From Alisma plantago-aquatica (Eukaryota; Streptophyta; Magnoliopsida; Alismatales; Alismataceae): a stretch of 64,000 nt of DNA. Location: positions 341,633,457 to 341,697,456 of the forward strand of contig OY856412.1 of assembly GCA_963693085.1 (NCBI GenBank), written 5' to 3'. The notes beneath the pieces are model-generated. The model searched no databases, had not been told where the DNA came from, and saw nothing but the letters and a program-made list of their open reading frames with translations. Within the stretch, counting starts at the first letter, position 1. Each line of letters starts with the position of its first letter. Below, in pieces: positions 13,463 through 26,296 of this stretch. A program made the position numbers and the translations under genes.

Positions 13463-13678
13463 AATCTTGGATTACATCTAATTATATGTCATTGTCAACT
13501 TAGATAAGATTTAATATATCAAGATTAACTATGAAATATATACACATTGATTTCTTAAACCTAGGGTTTACATTTATTCAATATCATTAAAGTATGCATT
13601 ATAATATATTTTTGTATTTGAGATAGAATGAGGCCTAGAAACCTATTTTATTGAATTCTACATATTTTCAAATTATTT

Positions 13679-13749
<71 letters not shown>

Positions 13750-15562
13750 TATACATATATACTTGCTTGGAATTACCCTCTAATTTTAAGATTTATTATA
13801 AATAATGTTTAATCATCCAATTAAGGACTGGCATGTTAGTTGGATAAATAATTATCTATGTGTGATATAGCTCGGTTTAAACCATGGGGTGATGACTTAT
13901 TTTCCCATTATGTTGTAATATTTATGTCACTCCGATTGTGGCAATCATTTAAATCCCCTCCAAGATTGTTTCTCCTGAGCCTGGACAAGGTCGAAAATGA
14001 CCACGGGGTCAACCCATGATTGAGTTTGTTACTAAGGGGTTGCAACCTCAGTTGAGGGTTTTGTTACATTCACCAGGTCTTGCCAAACCCAACTAACCAT
14101 GGCACAATTATGAAGGTGTTCAAGTGGGGGTTCTAAAGGTTAAGGATAGTGGAGAATAAACAAAAAAAGAATGTGATAGCATACCCCAATTCATTGCAAC
14201 GTAAATCTTATGGAAGTTTGTTGGAGGCCTATCAAAGATATTTTGTCACTTGTGATGTCTTCTACTGGTCTGGTGCATTATCTCAGTTAAGTTCTATAAG
14301 ATCTAGATGTTGTGTTTGACAAGAGATGATTTAGCCTTTCTCATGGCTTTAAAATAAGCTTATCAATTTTTGGACCCTCCCTTGGTGTTCTTGACCAAAT
14401 TAATTGGCCATAAATTCTTTGGACCACTAAGGCAATGGTGGAGTTTACCACAGATGGTTAAAGATCTAAGAAGGGGTATCAGGCTGCTTGATGGACAATT
14501 GAAGGAGGTTCTGAGTTTTAAAGGGTGTGAGGAAACTAGGGGCTCCTTATTTATATAATACGGTCAAGGCTAGAAGTTTTTGGGATCTAACCCTAAATCC
14601 TTGGTTGGCTGATGATTTGGGGTTATCATATTAAGTGGTTATAATGCCTAAGATATATCTTGTTGTCTTTATTATCATCTATTGATCCCAATGGGATAAT
14701 TTTGAAGGGAAAAGGTTGAGGAATGAGTGTGATTGATTGAATCTGAGTCAGGTGGGACTGTCATCAAGATGTAAACAATGATAGGCTATCATTAGATATT
14801 CATCTTACAACTCCTCAAAATATCCACATCCTTTGTGACATGGATAAGTCTTATGTTACACAGACTCAGGCCATGTGACGATTGTGTAGATTTTATTTTG
14901 ATTCTAGTTATTCTGGGATAACCTCCACTTAATCTAATTCTTTAGAAAATTGTAAAGGCTTATTGAAAAGAACAAATGATCCTAGATTTTTAAAAACTTG
15001 TGTCCTGGAATTATCTAAGCTTGTGTAAAATTTGATAATAAAATTTGGGAGATGTAATCTTTTCCTTATCTTTTAAGAAGTTTGTTAATTTAATTACCTA
15101 GGTGACATATGTGCTTTTTATTCCATCAAACATGGCAATTTCCCTTATTTAGGTATTATTCCATGCTGGATTAAAGTTGGGACCTAGGTAGGCTTGTTGG
15201 TTGTCCTGAACTTTCTATCAAGGAAATTAGGATATTATGATGGGTTAATTATTGATAATCTTGGAATCTTATAGATTATTGGGATTAATTTCATATTCTC
15301 AATCGCCAACTATTAATGTATTATTGGCATCAGATAATAGCATGCAATCCCATCAATTTAAAGAATTTACTTTCATAAACAAAATCTGCTAAACAAATAC
15401 ATATAAAACTAGGGTTTCTGGTGTTTATAAATTCATGATATAACATCATTACTCATTAGGAACTATCCCCTAAAAATTAGCCTAGCTATCAAAGAGGTTT
15501 GGTTATGTTTTATGCATGTCTATCTTCAACTCTTATGTGGCTTCATCCTTTTTGTTGTGTTA
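13463..15562. other. AT-rich DNA without a recognisable gene
   Basis: This is the right flank of solo LTR A. I see no ORF with family resemblance and no paired terminal repeats, apart from the AT microsatellite at 13681-13740. It may be old retrotransposon debris, since an integrase remnant follows directly. Confidence 0.5.
13681..13740. repeat. (AT)30 microsatellite
   Basis: Sixty bases of pure AT dinucleotide repeat, followed by an imperfect ACATATATAT tail to about 13760. Confidence 0.95.
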
Positions 15563-16075
15563 TTAAAGAACTTTAACCCCCTTTTTTGTTTTGATTCTGG
15601 GCTCCTTCTCCCATGTGGCTTCATCCTTGTCACGGTGTTTCCAAAGAACTCCAACCATATTTTTTCTTTTTATTCTAGGATCCTTCACCTTTGAATCTAT
15701 GATTCTCATAGTTGACTCAGGGTAGGACAACCATATGTGGGGCTCTATTGGCTCAATGTTTAACATGTAGGCATGATTCTTCACATAGAGCTTCAGGTTG
15801 GACACATGGAACACATCATGCATCATGATATACTTAGGTGGTAGTAAAATATGATAAGTAGACTCGCCAATCCATTCTAGAATCTCAAATGGACACACGT
15901 AAGAGGGACTCACTTTTCCTCTACTTATTTATGGTCTTGAGGGTTCATATCATCAAAAAGACATGATTTCATACCAAAAAGTATGAATCCATCTGCTTTG
16001 CATCCACATATGACTTCTATAAATCATCTACATAAGAATTCTATAAATCTTGGGCCATCTTTAGTCATTTCTTGA
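15563..16075 (-). pseudogene. Ty3/gypsy integrase C-terminal fragment
   Basis: On the minus strand a 116-residue reading frame (15913 down to 15563) matches the integrase tail of plant Ty3/gypsy polyproteins. The blocks are SPSYVCPFEILEWIGE, like the family SPRYVGPFEIL; then YHILLPP; HDVFHVSNLKLYV; the IIDSK linker; and the VLWKHRDKDEATWEKE end. Upstream to about 16075 the frame continues with stops (KSYVDAK, then a NHVFL remnant), corresponding to the family KSYAD...GDHVFL segment. RT, RNase H and the catalytic integrase core are missing. It is a decayed end of a pol gene, so the element it came from ran leftwards. Confidence 0.85.
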
Positions 16076-16319
16076 TCAAAGCGAGTTAATTAGCATATAA
16101 ATGTAATTATTCAAACCTAAGTCACAAAACCCAAATTTAGGCATTTATGTTCAATATCTATCTATCGTCTCGTGCCGTTATAGCCTTAACGTGCTCAAAA
16201 TAACTCTAGATTCTTATGTTTTTATAATCTATGTCTTTATGAATATAATGTTTCTCAACTAGCCAAACTTTAGGACATGCATCAAAATCAAGAAGGCATT
16301 ATCTCTCCAAAGTCATGCT

Positions 16320-18740
16320 TGTGAACCAGGTCAGATTCACTTGAACTGGGTCAGGTTCACTTGAATCCCGTCAGGTTCAACCCTTGATTTTAGTAGTAGT
16401 TAACCTCAGCAATTGTTGAACCTCTTCACCCCAAAGACTGTTGAACCTACATCTCAACAATCCATGAACCTCCTTGGCCACTAGTGACCGCCAAAAATAG
16501 AGCAGTCTCTGAAGTTCCACAACCAACGATTGTTGAAGCCAAATATAGTCTTTGAAGTTCCACACCCAATGATCATTGAAGCAAAAGATCCATTGATCTC
16601 TTAAGAAACATGATGATCACTAAATTTGAAGACCTGAATGTGATTGGGTTGGCCTTGACATAGTCGGGTTCACCATTGAATGTTGAGAATGTAATCTTAG
16701 TGATCATTGAGAAGTCAAGAATCCCCCAACATCAATGTTCAACAAGCAATAAATGAATGTTTAAACATCAGTGACTACCGAAGATAGAAACATCAATGAT
16801 CGCTACAACCCTACGTCATCAATGACCACTGGGTATGACCATGTTCTGGTTCACCAAAACCCAGTTCAATTCACCGATGAAAGGTCAATGATCGCTAGAA
16901 CTCCAAATCATCAGTGACCGTTGAGAACCCAGAGACCACCTTCCCTATACACTCCACCTATTCCTATAATTAACCCCCCCCATGCTACCTAGAAAAGTGT
17001 TTTGTTCCGTCCCATCATTTAGTCTCGGCGACCATCAGTTCCAAAAGCCACGTGGGAGAGCTCCAATGTTTGAAAGGTCTGAATAGCACAATCCTACATC
17101 CACCCCATCGGTTGGCTTCTAACCTCCATCATTTTCCACCATCATACATCCACTTCCAAACATTCTCAGTCACCTTCTACATCCATACATCCACCAAAGT
17201 TTTTCTTTGGGACAAAATGAAGGAGAAGTGAGGCCAATGAGTCTAGAATATCAAGGAGGAGGACCCCAAGAGTGAAATTTAGCTTTCCTTGAGGCTAATT
17301 AGTTAGAGAAACCTCTCTTCTGCAGGCTAAATATCTTCTTTGATCTCTTTATTCTACTTTTCTGTTTTGTTTCTATACAAATGATGTTCTTCCATCTTTG
17401 TTCAGTGCCAACCATGCTTGTCCATGGCTAGTTGAGCTCCTTCTTAGCTATCTAGCATGTTTTTAGGCATGTTTTTGTACTTTTACTTAAGCAAATAGTT
17501 TCATTCTAGATTTTTATGTTTCCTTTACTATCTTATGTTTTCAGTTATGATTTTTGGTTTGGTTTATCTTTTTCTTGATTGAACTTACACTACCAAGATC
17601 GAGAGATTAGTTGTAGAAATGGGTAAGAGAAGGTATTTTGGATGGAAATCAAAGAAGTGAGCATCCAAGGGAGAACTAGCACATAACACATGTCAGAGAG
17701 ATCTAACATGAACCTTGAACCCGATCGAGTTTATCTCAACCTGCTCAAGTTCACAATCTATGCTCTATGCATATCTTGTACTACTTCCTAACATCATTGA
17801 ATAGTTTGGAACTGAGAAGGTATCTAGAATATTTAGAGGTGTTGACCCATTACCCTTAAGAGAATTATCAGATCATTGATGGGGTTTTAGTCACGCTGTG
17901 CGAGAACAAGTGGGATGATGTCCTAAGAACCTCCAATTTGGTGGATATTTGAGTGCCTATTTTATCTTTACATTAGTATCTTAACGATCTTTTACTTAGT
18001 TAAATTAAATAGTTTTGGGAAGTTTTGATATTACCACCTAATTTCATCTCTTTTTCTTTGACTTACACAGAGTACTACCATAAGTGGACTTGAATCTAGG
18101 CAATCATTGATAACACCACCTGTAGATGGTCATTAGGCCTAAGGTAAGCTGGTCACACAAAATTGCATCGACCTTGATAATCGATGAGCATTACATCACA
18201 TCAATGGTTGATGGTCTTGGTCTCTCAATGACTACCTAAATACCTTATATATAGGCTAATGATTGAAACTCCACTTCGACAGTCACTTGAATCAGTCATA
18301 TTTAATGACCACCAAACTAGACAACCACTGAGCTCAAAAACTCGACAACCGATGAAGACTCATGACCCCAACGACCATCGCAGATAAACAATCATTGATG
18401 CCATGACCTCAGTGATCGATGAGCTAGGACACTCAACAACCTCCAAAAGTTAAGTCAGTTACCTTGAGTCCCACACCTATAAATATTCATCCACTCCATC
18501 CGTGAAGGGGGTTGTGACGTTTGAGAGATGATAAAGTGTTGTCACGTTGTAGAGTCTCCATCAGTCATTTCATCAGTCATAGATCTCCAAAGGCAAAAGT
18601 AAAGAGGAAAGAGAGGATCACACTACCATTAAAATCATTGGCTTATAATTTGAAATAATGACTAGCCGCACCTCCAAGCTCATTCTAGATCCAAATCCAA
18701 AAGAGTTGCCATCATCCTTGGTCATTTTTTTGTCATAGTT
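16320..18740 (+). repeat. Diverged relative of the Tat-type LTR
   Basis: Part of this stretch aligns with the LTRs at 32780-35816 and 39105-42167. The clearest block is 17330-17520, matching 34900-35110: a TTTCTATACAAATGATG segment, the CATGCTTGTCCATGGCTAG segment and GGCATGTTTTTGTACTTTT. Another is TTTAGTCACGCTGTGCGAGA near 17888. Left of it, motifs such as AATGATCGCT and CAGTGACCG recur at 16750-16920 and again at 18100-18450, where the intact LTRs have TCGCGACC motifs. No clean borders or target duplication can be seen. It ends where the LARD-like 5' LTR begins. Confidence 0.6.
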
Positions 18741-18742
18741 GT

Positions 18743-21700
18743 TGTAAGGCCCCTAAACTTGCTTAATGTGTTGAATAAGCTTAATTACCATACTTTAATT
18801 ATTATAACCCTAATATAAACTTGTGCTATGCTTTGAAATCATAATACAAGATTAAGTTTCAAATTTGGTCCAATTTGGACACTGTTTAAGCAAGTTATGC
18901 AATTTTATGCACATTTTGGACTTTTCTGCAATTTACTCAATTGAGAGGTTTTACCTGCAATTTATCACTTGAATTATGTTCCTTGGATATTCTCTCATCA
19001 TTTTTGATCTTTTTGAGCCATGGGGTACCTATTTAAACCTTGGTTTGAAGGTGTTTTCTCCAAGGGTATTTTAGGGTTTTCCTCGTCACGGATGAGCTAC
19101 CTTTAGTAGCTATCAACTAATGAATTATTTGATTGGCTGGGAAATTCGACAAAGGAAAGCTAAGCAGGTCTATACACATGATGGGGGAGTTTCTTGTGTG
19201 TGTGCTTGTATATTCTTAATAAATTAAGGTCATGGACACTTGGATAGATACTAGAATTTCAACTTTTTTTTATTATCTTAAAGTGTCATATACTTATCCC
19301 CAAGCACCAAAACGAGCCATTTTCTCTCCACCACATCCCTCCTTCTCCCAACCTCGTTCTATTTCTGTTCAGCTGCGAATTTTGCTGCCCAAGGAAGAAG
19401 AAAGTGGGGATCTTCTTGGAGAAAGGCTCTAAGGTTGAAATTGACTTCATTTTAGGGTTTCCAAGGTCATCTTCTAGGGATTCCGACCAAGGCAAGTTAT
19501 TTTATTATCTAATTCTCTGTTTATCTTGCTCTTCTCCTTCCTTAGACCTTCCTCCCAGTTGGAACTTCTCTGTTCCATGGTAGAATTTTCTTTATAGCTC
19601 TAAAATCCTACCTTTCTTGTTCCTTATGCTTAGGGTTTGCTCATTTGATGAAGAAAGGTGCTAGATGGATAGATTCATAGCTTTGAATTTTATACCCTAC
19701 CTTTTCGAGATTTCTTCTTTGTGGAGTTTCATATTCTCATAATAGGCAAGTTTTATAACTTTCTCCACGTTTATTGCTTACCATAAGTTTCTAGATCATG
19801 TTCTTGCTTGAAAATGATGATCCATGCACTAGAAAGCTATGCTTGACTTGGATTTCAATTTTTATAATGTTCCCTATTCTGATATCAGTTATATACGAAC
19901 CTGTGATCATGTGTATGTTATTCCTAAGGTATAATATGACTTGGATGAGGTTGGTTTGACAACCTATGGTGCTAAGCACCTATCAACCAATGGTCAATTT
20001 TAGGGTTTTAAGCTGATTTCTTCTATAAACAATGACCCGATGATGGTACCATTGCAACAACCCTATTGTGTTGTCTTCATTACAACTGATGGTCGTGATC
20101 AAAGGTTTAATATGATGGTGAAAACCTATGGTCACCCCCTTAGGTCAGGTTTTGGATCAATTAGAAGTTAATGATCAATGATTAAGTACCCTATTGATGT
20201 TATCAATCAATGTTGACATTAGCTTAATATTTGATGTTGATTAATGAATATAGTGTTGATGTAACAATTTGTGGTGACTTAATGGTCACTAATGATAGTG
20301 TATCAGGTCTCTACAATATATGATGAGTTAATAATTATAGTTGTTGCATCAATTAAGCCTTATACCAATGGTTTCTTGGGTCACTTAATGCAACGGTCTG
20401 AACTATATTGTAATTGATGGTTTTAACATATGAACTTGACCCAATGGTCGAGATCTAATGTTTATTCCTCCATTAAGGTGGAATGATGGCTAATTTAATA
20501 TGGTAGTCCTAATAATGTGATTTAGATTGTTTCCTTTATATGATCAACTTAAGCATCTTACTTGTTGACAATGCATGGCTTGTTTTAACTGAACAATCGA
20601 TTGTGGGTTTTACCCTACTCTCAATTGAACTTTTTGTGTTTATTATCAAGGGATGTCTAGGGCTAGATGGTTACTCTTTCTAGAGCACAAATCAAGGATT
20701 TCATAGGTGGTTTATCCAAGGTGTTTACTTATGTAAACAACCAATAGTGTTACCTTTTAAACATCCAATGGTTCTGGGTGACATTGTGGTATGGTGATAT
20801 GGGTTGAATGATGATGGAACAAATGGAGGGTTACCCTTAATAAGTTAGTTTTACCTATTCCCTCATATGAATAGAAGGGATGACATCCATATTGTGTTGA
20901 TATGTAACCCTAATGAGGTATAGCTTGTTATACCTAGCTTTAATATAACTAAATGATGGTAATTGTGGGTATGAATAGTCCTTGAATGACTAATACAATC
21001 ATGGAGTACTCTATTATTGTTGAAATCCTAGTATGATATAACCTTATGGTTACACCTTGATTTATGTGTGGGTTCATATGTGAGAATAGTATGGAATGTG
21101 ATGGTGATGCTTCACCTTATGCATCCATGATCCAATGGGGATGTCGTGAGTTAGGGTTTGGGTATGAGTGTTGATTAGTAACATTGATATAATTTATCAT
21201 GTTGAACCTAACTCTAATGCAATTAGATAAAGATTAGTATTCATGTTTAACATTATTATATGATGGAATGATGGTGGAATAACCTCCTTAACATGATCAT
21301 AACCTTAATGTGTTAATTGGTGGTTATCATAGCCACATGGTTGATACTTTCTTATGCTGAACATGTGCACTGTGAATATGATGAGTGTTAATCATATCTT
21401 GATTCCTTGCATATTGATGTAATAAAGGAATGTTCTTAATGTTAATATAACCATGATATGATTGTTTATGAATATCTCCTAGCTCATTAAAGCAAGATTG
21501 TGTTGATCTGGTATATTATATGTAAGTGATGTTGTTGAGCCTTGTTATAAGGCATGGAAAGATAATGATGATCTTGCACGAAATAGTATGATGGTCTTAA
21601 TGACCTTTGGGCATGGTTGAGCCCTGAATGAGGTGTAATCCTCTTATGTTGATAAGGGTTCATACCCTATGATATTGTGAAAATGATTTATATCTTGTGA

Positions 21701-23535
21701 TAGTATGATGACTAGTGTGGTCTCATGAATGGCAAGTGAATAGTACCATGTGATGATGAGATGAGAAATTATGTTTCACACGTTTTATATATTTTCAGAG
21801 TTGTGATATTTATATGCTTTCTAGAAGTGAATTAGGGTTTGTATGTCCACTTGTTTGATGAAGCCTTATTTCACCTAATTGACATAACTAACCAAGTGCA
21901 ACTCTAATCGTGTAGTACCCTATGCTGTAGAGCCATCTTCAGTGTCAGAACTTGTTGGATGGTGAAATGAGTATTCCTAAGGGAAACTCGGAGTGCATAC
22001 TGTTGAGTATGTGGGGGTGGTAGGTTGAGGATATATCCTTGTCATCCACAATGAAGATTGTGGAGGTTGGTTATGGTCACGTCTCATATATCTAATGTGA
22101 TTGAGAATGGTTGTGGTCGTGTCTCGGTGATTATAACATGATGTGATTAGAGGACAACTTGTGTTGTACCTCTGTGATTGGGTTTGAATACCATGGTTTC
22201 TAGTGACATGACCTGTACCAAGGTCGGACTAGTGGTTATCGGCTTGACTATATGTCGATGTGGTGGCATCTTTGACTGATATGTCACTGCCTTTTACTCA
22301 TACTAATCGAGGGGAAGAGATCTTAGGATACCGACACTCCTTGATATTGCACGGAGCTGAATAGTCCTTCACAGGGGTCAATTGGACTTTGAATGGTACG
22401 ATTCAAATTTCCCAGGGTGTAATAAAAGATGTTAGACAATAGTGTAGCATATTTGTTTAGGTTTATACACAACGTTTCACATTGGATGTTAACCCTTATT
22501 TGTTATCTTTCATAAAGATGATGCTTAGTGTAATTAAGAGATAGTAGATACACTTAGGTTGTGGATATTCTTAAGATTGTAGATGCATACATATAGTATC
22601 TATGCTTGATTTGATAACTATACTACTACTACTGATTATAATCATAATGCTAGCTATCTCATGCTGTTAGTTATGTTTAGCATGCTAGCCATGCCTTTGT
22701 AATTAGAGATGCATATACTACTAATCATGCTTATCTAGATAGTTGTGCTTATGTTTTTAGCTCTTCTTATGATGTTGATATGTTCAACCAATTAGACATG
22801 CTCATGTTGTTAGCTATGCTATGTTAGTAGACTTGCTAATGATGCTAGATATGCATATGCTACTAAATTGCTTATATTGTCAATAAGATAAAGGATGATA
22901 GACTGGCTAATGATAATAGTTATTATCTGCTCCTTATGTATTTTGTTAATCATCAGTACTACTGATCTTATTTGTTATATATAATTAAACTGCTTAACTA
23001 TTTAATTACTTAAAAATGTTGTAATCAATAAACATTTTTGGAGGTTATATCTCTTGGTGGGACATGGGTCTCACCCTTGTGCTTCGCCACATCTTTTTAG
23101 GTAATCAGAAGTGACGGAAACAAACATGTGGCAGAAAAGAGGAGATATAGTAATGAATCTTTGATAAAGTTGATTCGATGTCTAGTGTGTCCTAGAGTCG
23201 TCCCTATACTCTTAGGTCCGGGCAGGAAAAGTTTGTATATGTTGTTTCAAATAAATCAGACTTTTGTTAGCATATTAATGTTTATTTGTGTGGAAGATAT
23301 GATTATTGTTTTCCTGTATATATGTATGTTGTGGCTAAGATGATAGAACAATTTGTATCAAATTCTTGGCATAGTATGGATACAAGAAAGATGTTGAACT
23401 CCTATGAAAATGTTTTTGAGTGGGTGTTGATGTTGAAATCGGTTTTAATTTACCCATATTTTTGGGTATGTGATTAATTAGTGATTGATTGTATTTTATG
23501 TTTTGAGTAATCTTGTTTAGTGTAACGGGTTCTCA
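18743..23535 (+). repeat. 5' LTR of LARD-like element, uninterrupted
   Basis: About 4.79 kb, from TGTAAGGCCCC to roughly TAACGGGTTCTCA just before the PBS; the right border is approximate by a few bases. It has no coding content. A TATTTAAA box near 19030, shared with the 3' LTR near 26160, is a possible promoter. This copy keeps the empty site for every insertion in the 3' LTR: AAGCA near 19166, the GTGACATGACCTGTACC region near 22205, and CCATGCCTTTG near 22687. Confidence 0.8.
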
Positions 23536-25872
23536 TAGGTTGGTATCAGTGCTTTAGGTTCACTGAGTCTACAGGGACACTAGGTCTTAGGACTACGATG
23601 ATGTCTAAATTAGGAATATTACATAAAAATATGGTGCATACTGACTAATCTCAGTATTTGGGTACCCTGGCCAGGTATTCCATTATTGAAGAAAGGTAAG
23701 TATGTAATTCTTAGATTGTTATCTTTCTGATTACTCTGATCAAGTAGTCAATTTGAGACAATCTAAAGAGCATAACGAATAATAAATCATGGTGCGAATA
23801 TCTCAATCTTACCTTAGAGAAGATAAAAATTGCATCATTATCTATCAAAACTTGAATGTTTGGTAACTATAAGAGAAAGATACAACACTATGAAATCTAA
23901 ATCTGAATCAAAATAAGGGAAAGAGGAGTTCTTGAAGATGAAATTCAATAAGATAATAAAGTAAAAGACAGATATGTTTGTTCTTATAAAGTGATTCAAG
24001 GTATGAAACTCACATAAGATGGAGAGAATTCCTATGATAAGTATAAAATGAGAAGATAAATGAGAACAATGATAAAGGAATAAGTTGGAACTTGAGTTAA
24101 TCTCATACCAACCTATGTGTGTAAGAAAGTGTTAATGAAAAATCAGCATGGCATGTGAAAGAAATTAAGGGAGATGTCCTGATTTAATGAATCAAATGTG
24201 GAATATGAGTATTTACCTATTGATAAGTGGTTGAACAATATAATAAAATAAGAGAACATACCCAAGTGTGATAAATAGTAATCAAGGAAGGAGTAATGAT
24301 ATATGTTAATTATGATGATTCCAATGCTAGTGGCAATGAACCAAAAATGAAAATGGTAAAATGATACATAAGAAGTTGTAATATGCATAATGAAAATAGA
24401 ATTGGTTACCTTTTTGCTAGTGACCCCTGAACAATGTTGCTATGATGTGGGAAGTATGTTTCCCTTTATGTCTTTCCTTTCTAGGGCACAACTTTCAAGT
24501 GGATCATTGCCACTTGGTACATGTGGATTCGCTGCAAACATGAGGGTGGATAGTTTATTATAGTATAAGGTTGCTTGGACTATGGTTCCAAGATCATAAA
24601 GCTTGTGATGAGTTTTCTTTTGTGCCTTCCAATAATTAGGAAGACCTCTCTTATATTTCTTGAGATTTGATTATGTCGGTAAAAGTAGATGAGATAAGGA
24701 TGTGAGTTCCTTATAGCATATGTGGTGGATACCATGGTAATTAATCCTAGTATCCAAGATGTGTCAATAGTATGGGAAGTATGTGAAGGTTGGGGATGTT
24801 TATTAAATGAACATTCCAAGTATTCCTCTCCCTTAGAGAGATAGAGAGAGAGTTGATGATGACCTTCTAAATGTTTAAAAAAAGTGATTCTATAATGTTG
24901 TGTATGGTTCAGTGATAGTTGGACAAGACCACTCTCAAGGATAGATGGCTTGTTGGTCATTAGATATGAAATACCATGTTCCTTTAAGATAAACCTATGA
25001 CCAAATATAAATGCATAAGATTTAGATTGGATGACATAATTTACATGACCATGATGAGTTTAGAGTTATGTCTTATCGACTAACCAATGTATAAATTCAA
25101 TTTATGAATAGGAGGAACAGAGTGTTCCAATCATGTCATACAAGTCATACCAAGCTTTAAATGATGACATGTCAAAGTATTTCAAATATGGTAAAAAATA
25201 TGATCAATATTTATTCAAAAACCTTAGGGTTGCCAAAGAAGCAATAGCTATGAGACAAGTTGAACAAGAGTGAGATGGGGTTTATTAAGTGTCTTTGTGG
25301 GATCATGATATGTCTTCTAAGTAGGTTGTGTAAATCCTAGTAAGGTCAAGATATGTTGTTGTTTCACCCCTAACAAGGTTGACTAGGAATGATTTTTCCT
25401 AGTATAGAATGACAGTGGCAAGCGTCAACATTTCTTTTGATGCCAAAAAAAAGAACCGACAAGAGTTCTAGTATTAGTGTAAAAAAAGGATGGGTACATT
25501 GCCTTTTTTATATATATGCTTCAAGGAATGGTATGGGACACATGGCATGATTGGTAAAAATCTAGCAAGTATGACTTTTGGGTAATGTGCTGATACAATA
25601 GATATAATTTTTGGATGATGGCTAGAATTTAAAGTTGAACATTACTACTAGAGTTATACAGATGACACAACAAGTTTCTACATTCCATATTGAGAATCTC
25701 TTCTTAGGTGGGGGGTTTTTGTGTTGACCCAAGATGAGATATGTATGAATTATGTGAAATAACCATGATATGAAAGTAACCATATAAAGGTAATAGGATG
25801 AGGTGCAAAGGAACTACCCATCTTTGTTTACCTTGGATTTCGGGGGTGAAATCCCTATTAGGGGTTTATAGT
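23536..25872 (+). other. Non-coding internal region of LARD-like element
   Basis: The region is 2.3 kb between the PBS and the 3' LTR. No zinc knuckle, protease, reverse transcriptase or integrase motif is visible in any frame. The left part after the PBS is leader-like. A G-rich run (TAGGTGGGGGGTTTTT) near 25704 and GGGGTTTATAG just before 25873 are candidates for polypurine-type priming sites, neither convincing. A minus-strand frame at 24580-24960 has no family resemblance. Confidence 0.65.
23541..23554 (+). promoter_or_regulatory. Primer-binding site (initiator tRNA-Met)
   Basis: TGGTATCAGTGC differs at one base from the canonical plant initiator-Met PBS TGGTATCAGAGC and lies 5 bp after the proposed LTR end. 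It fixes the element's direction as plus. Confidence 0.8.
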
Positions 25873-26296
25873 TGTAAGGCCCCTAAACTTGCTTAATGAG
25901 TTGAATAAGATTAATTACCATAATTTAATGCTTATAACCTTAATATAACCTTGTTATATGCTTTGAAATCATAAGACAAGCTTAAGTTTCAAATTTGGTC
26001 CAATTTGGACACTGTTTGAGCAAGTTATGCAATTTTATGCACATTTTGGACTTTTCTACAATTTACCCAATTTAGAGGTTTTCTTTGCAATTTATCACTT
26101 GCATTATGTTCCTTGGATATTTTCTCATCATTCTTGAGCTTTTTGAGCCATGGGGTGCCTATTTAAACCTTGGTTTGAAGGTGTTTTCTCCAAGGGTATT
26201 TTAGGGTTTTCCCCTTCACGGATGAGCTACCTTTAGTAGCTATCAACTAATGAATTCTTTGATTGGTTGGGAAATTTGATAAAGTAAAGCTAAGAA
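25873..26296 (+). repeat. 3' LTR of LARD-like element, segment 1
   Basis: Matches the start of the 5' LTR (18743-19166), from TGTAAGGCCCC to the target AAGAA, a one-base variant of AAGCA, where solo LTR B inserted. Confidence 0.85.

Noticed and set aside
18743..23535. Possible host gene in the long stretch without ORFs
   Set aside because: The whole stretch aligns with the split 3' LTR, so it is repeat DNA.
24580..24960. 126-codon minus-strand frame in the LARD internal region
   Set aside because: Low-complexity, no recognisable motif, opposite to the element's direction.
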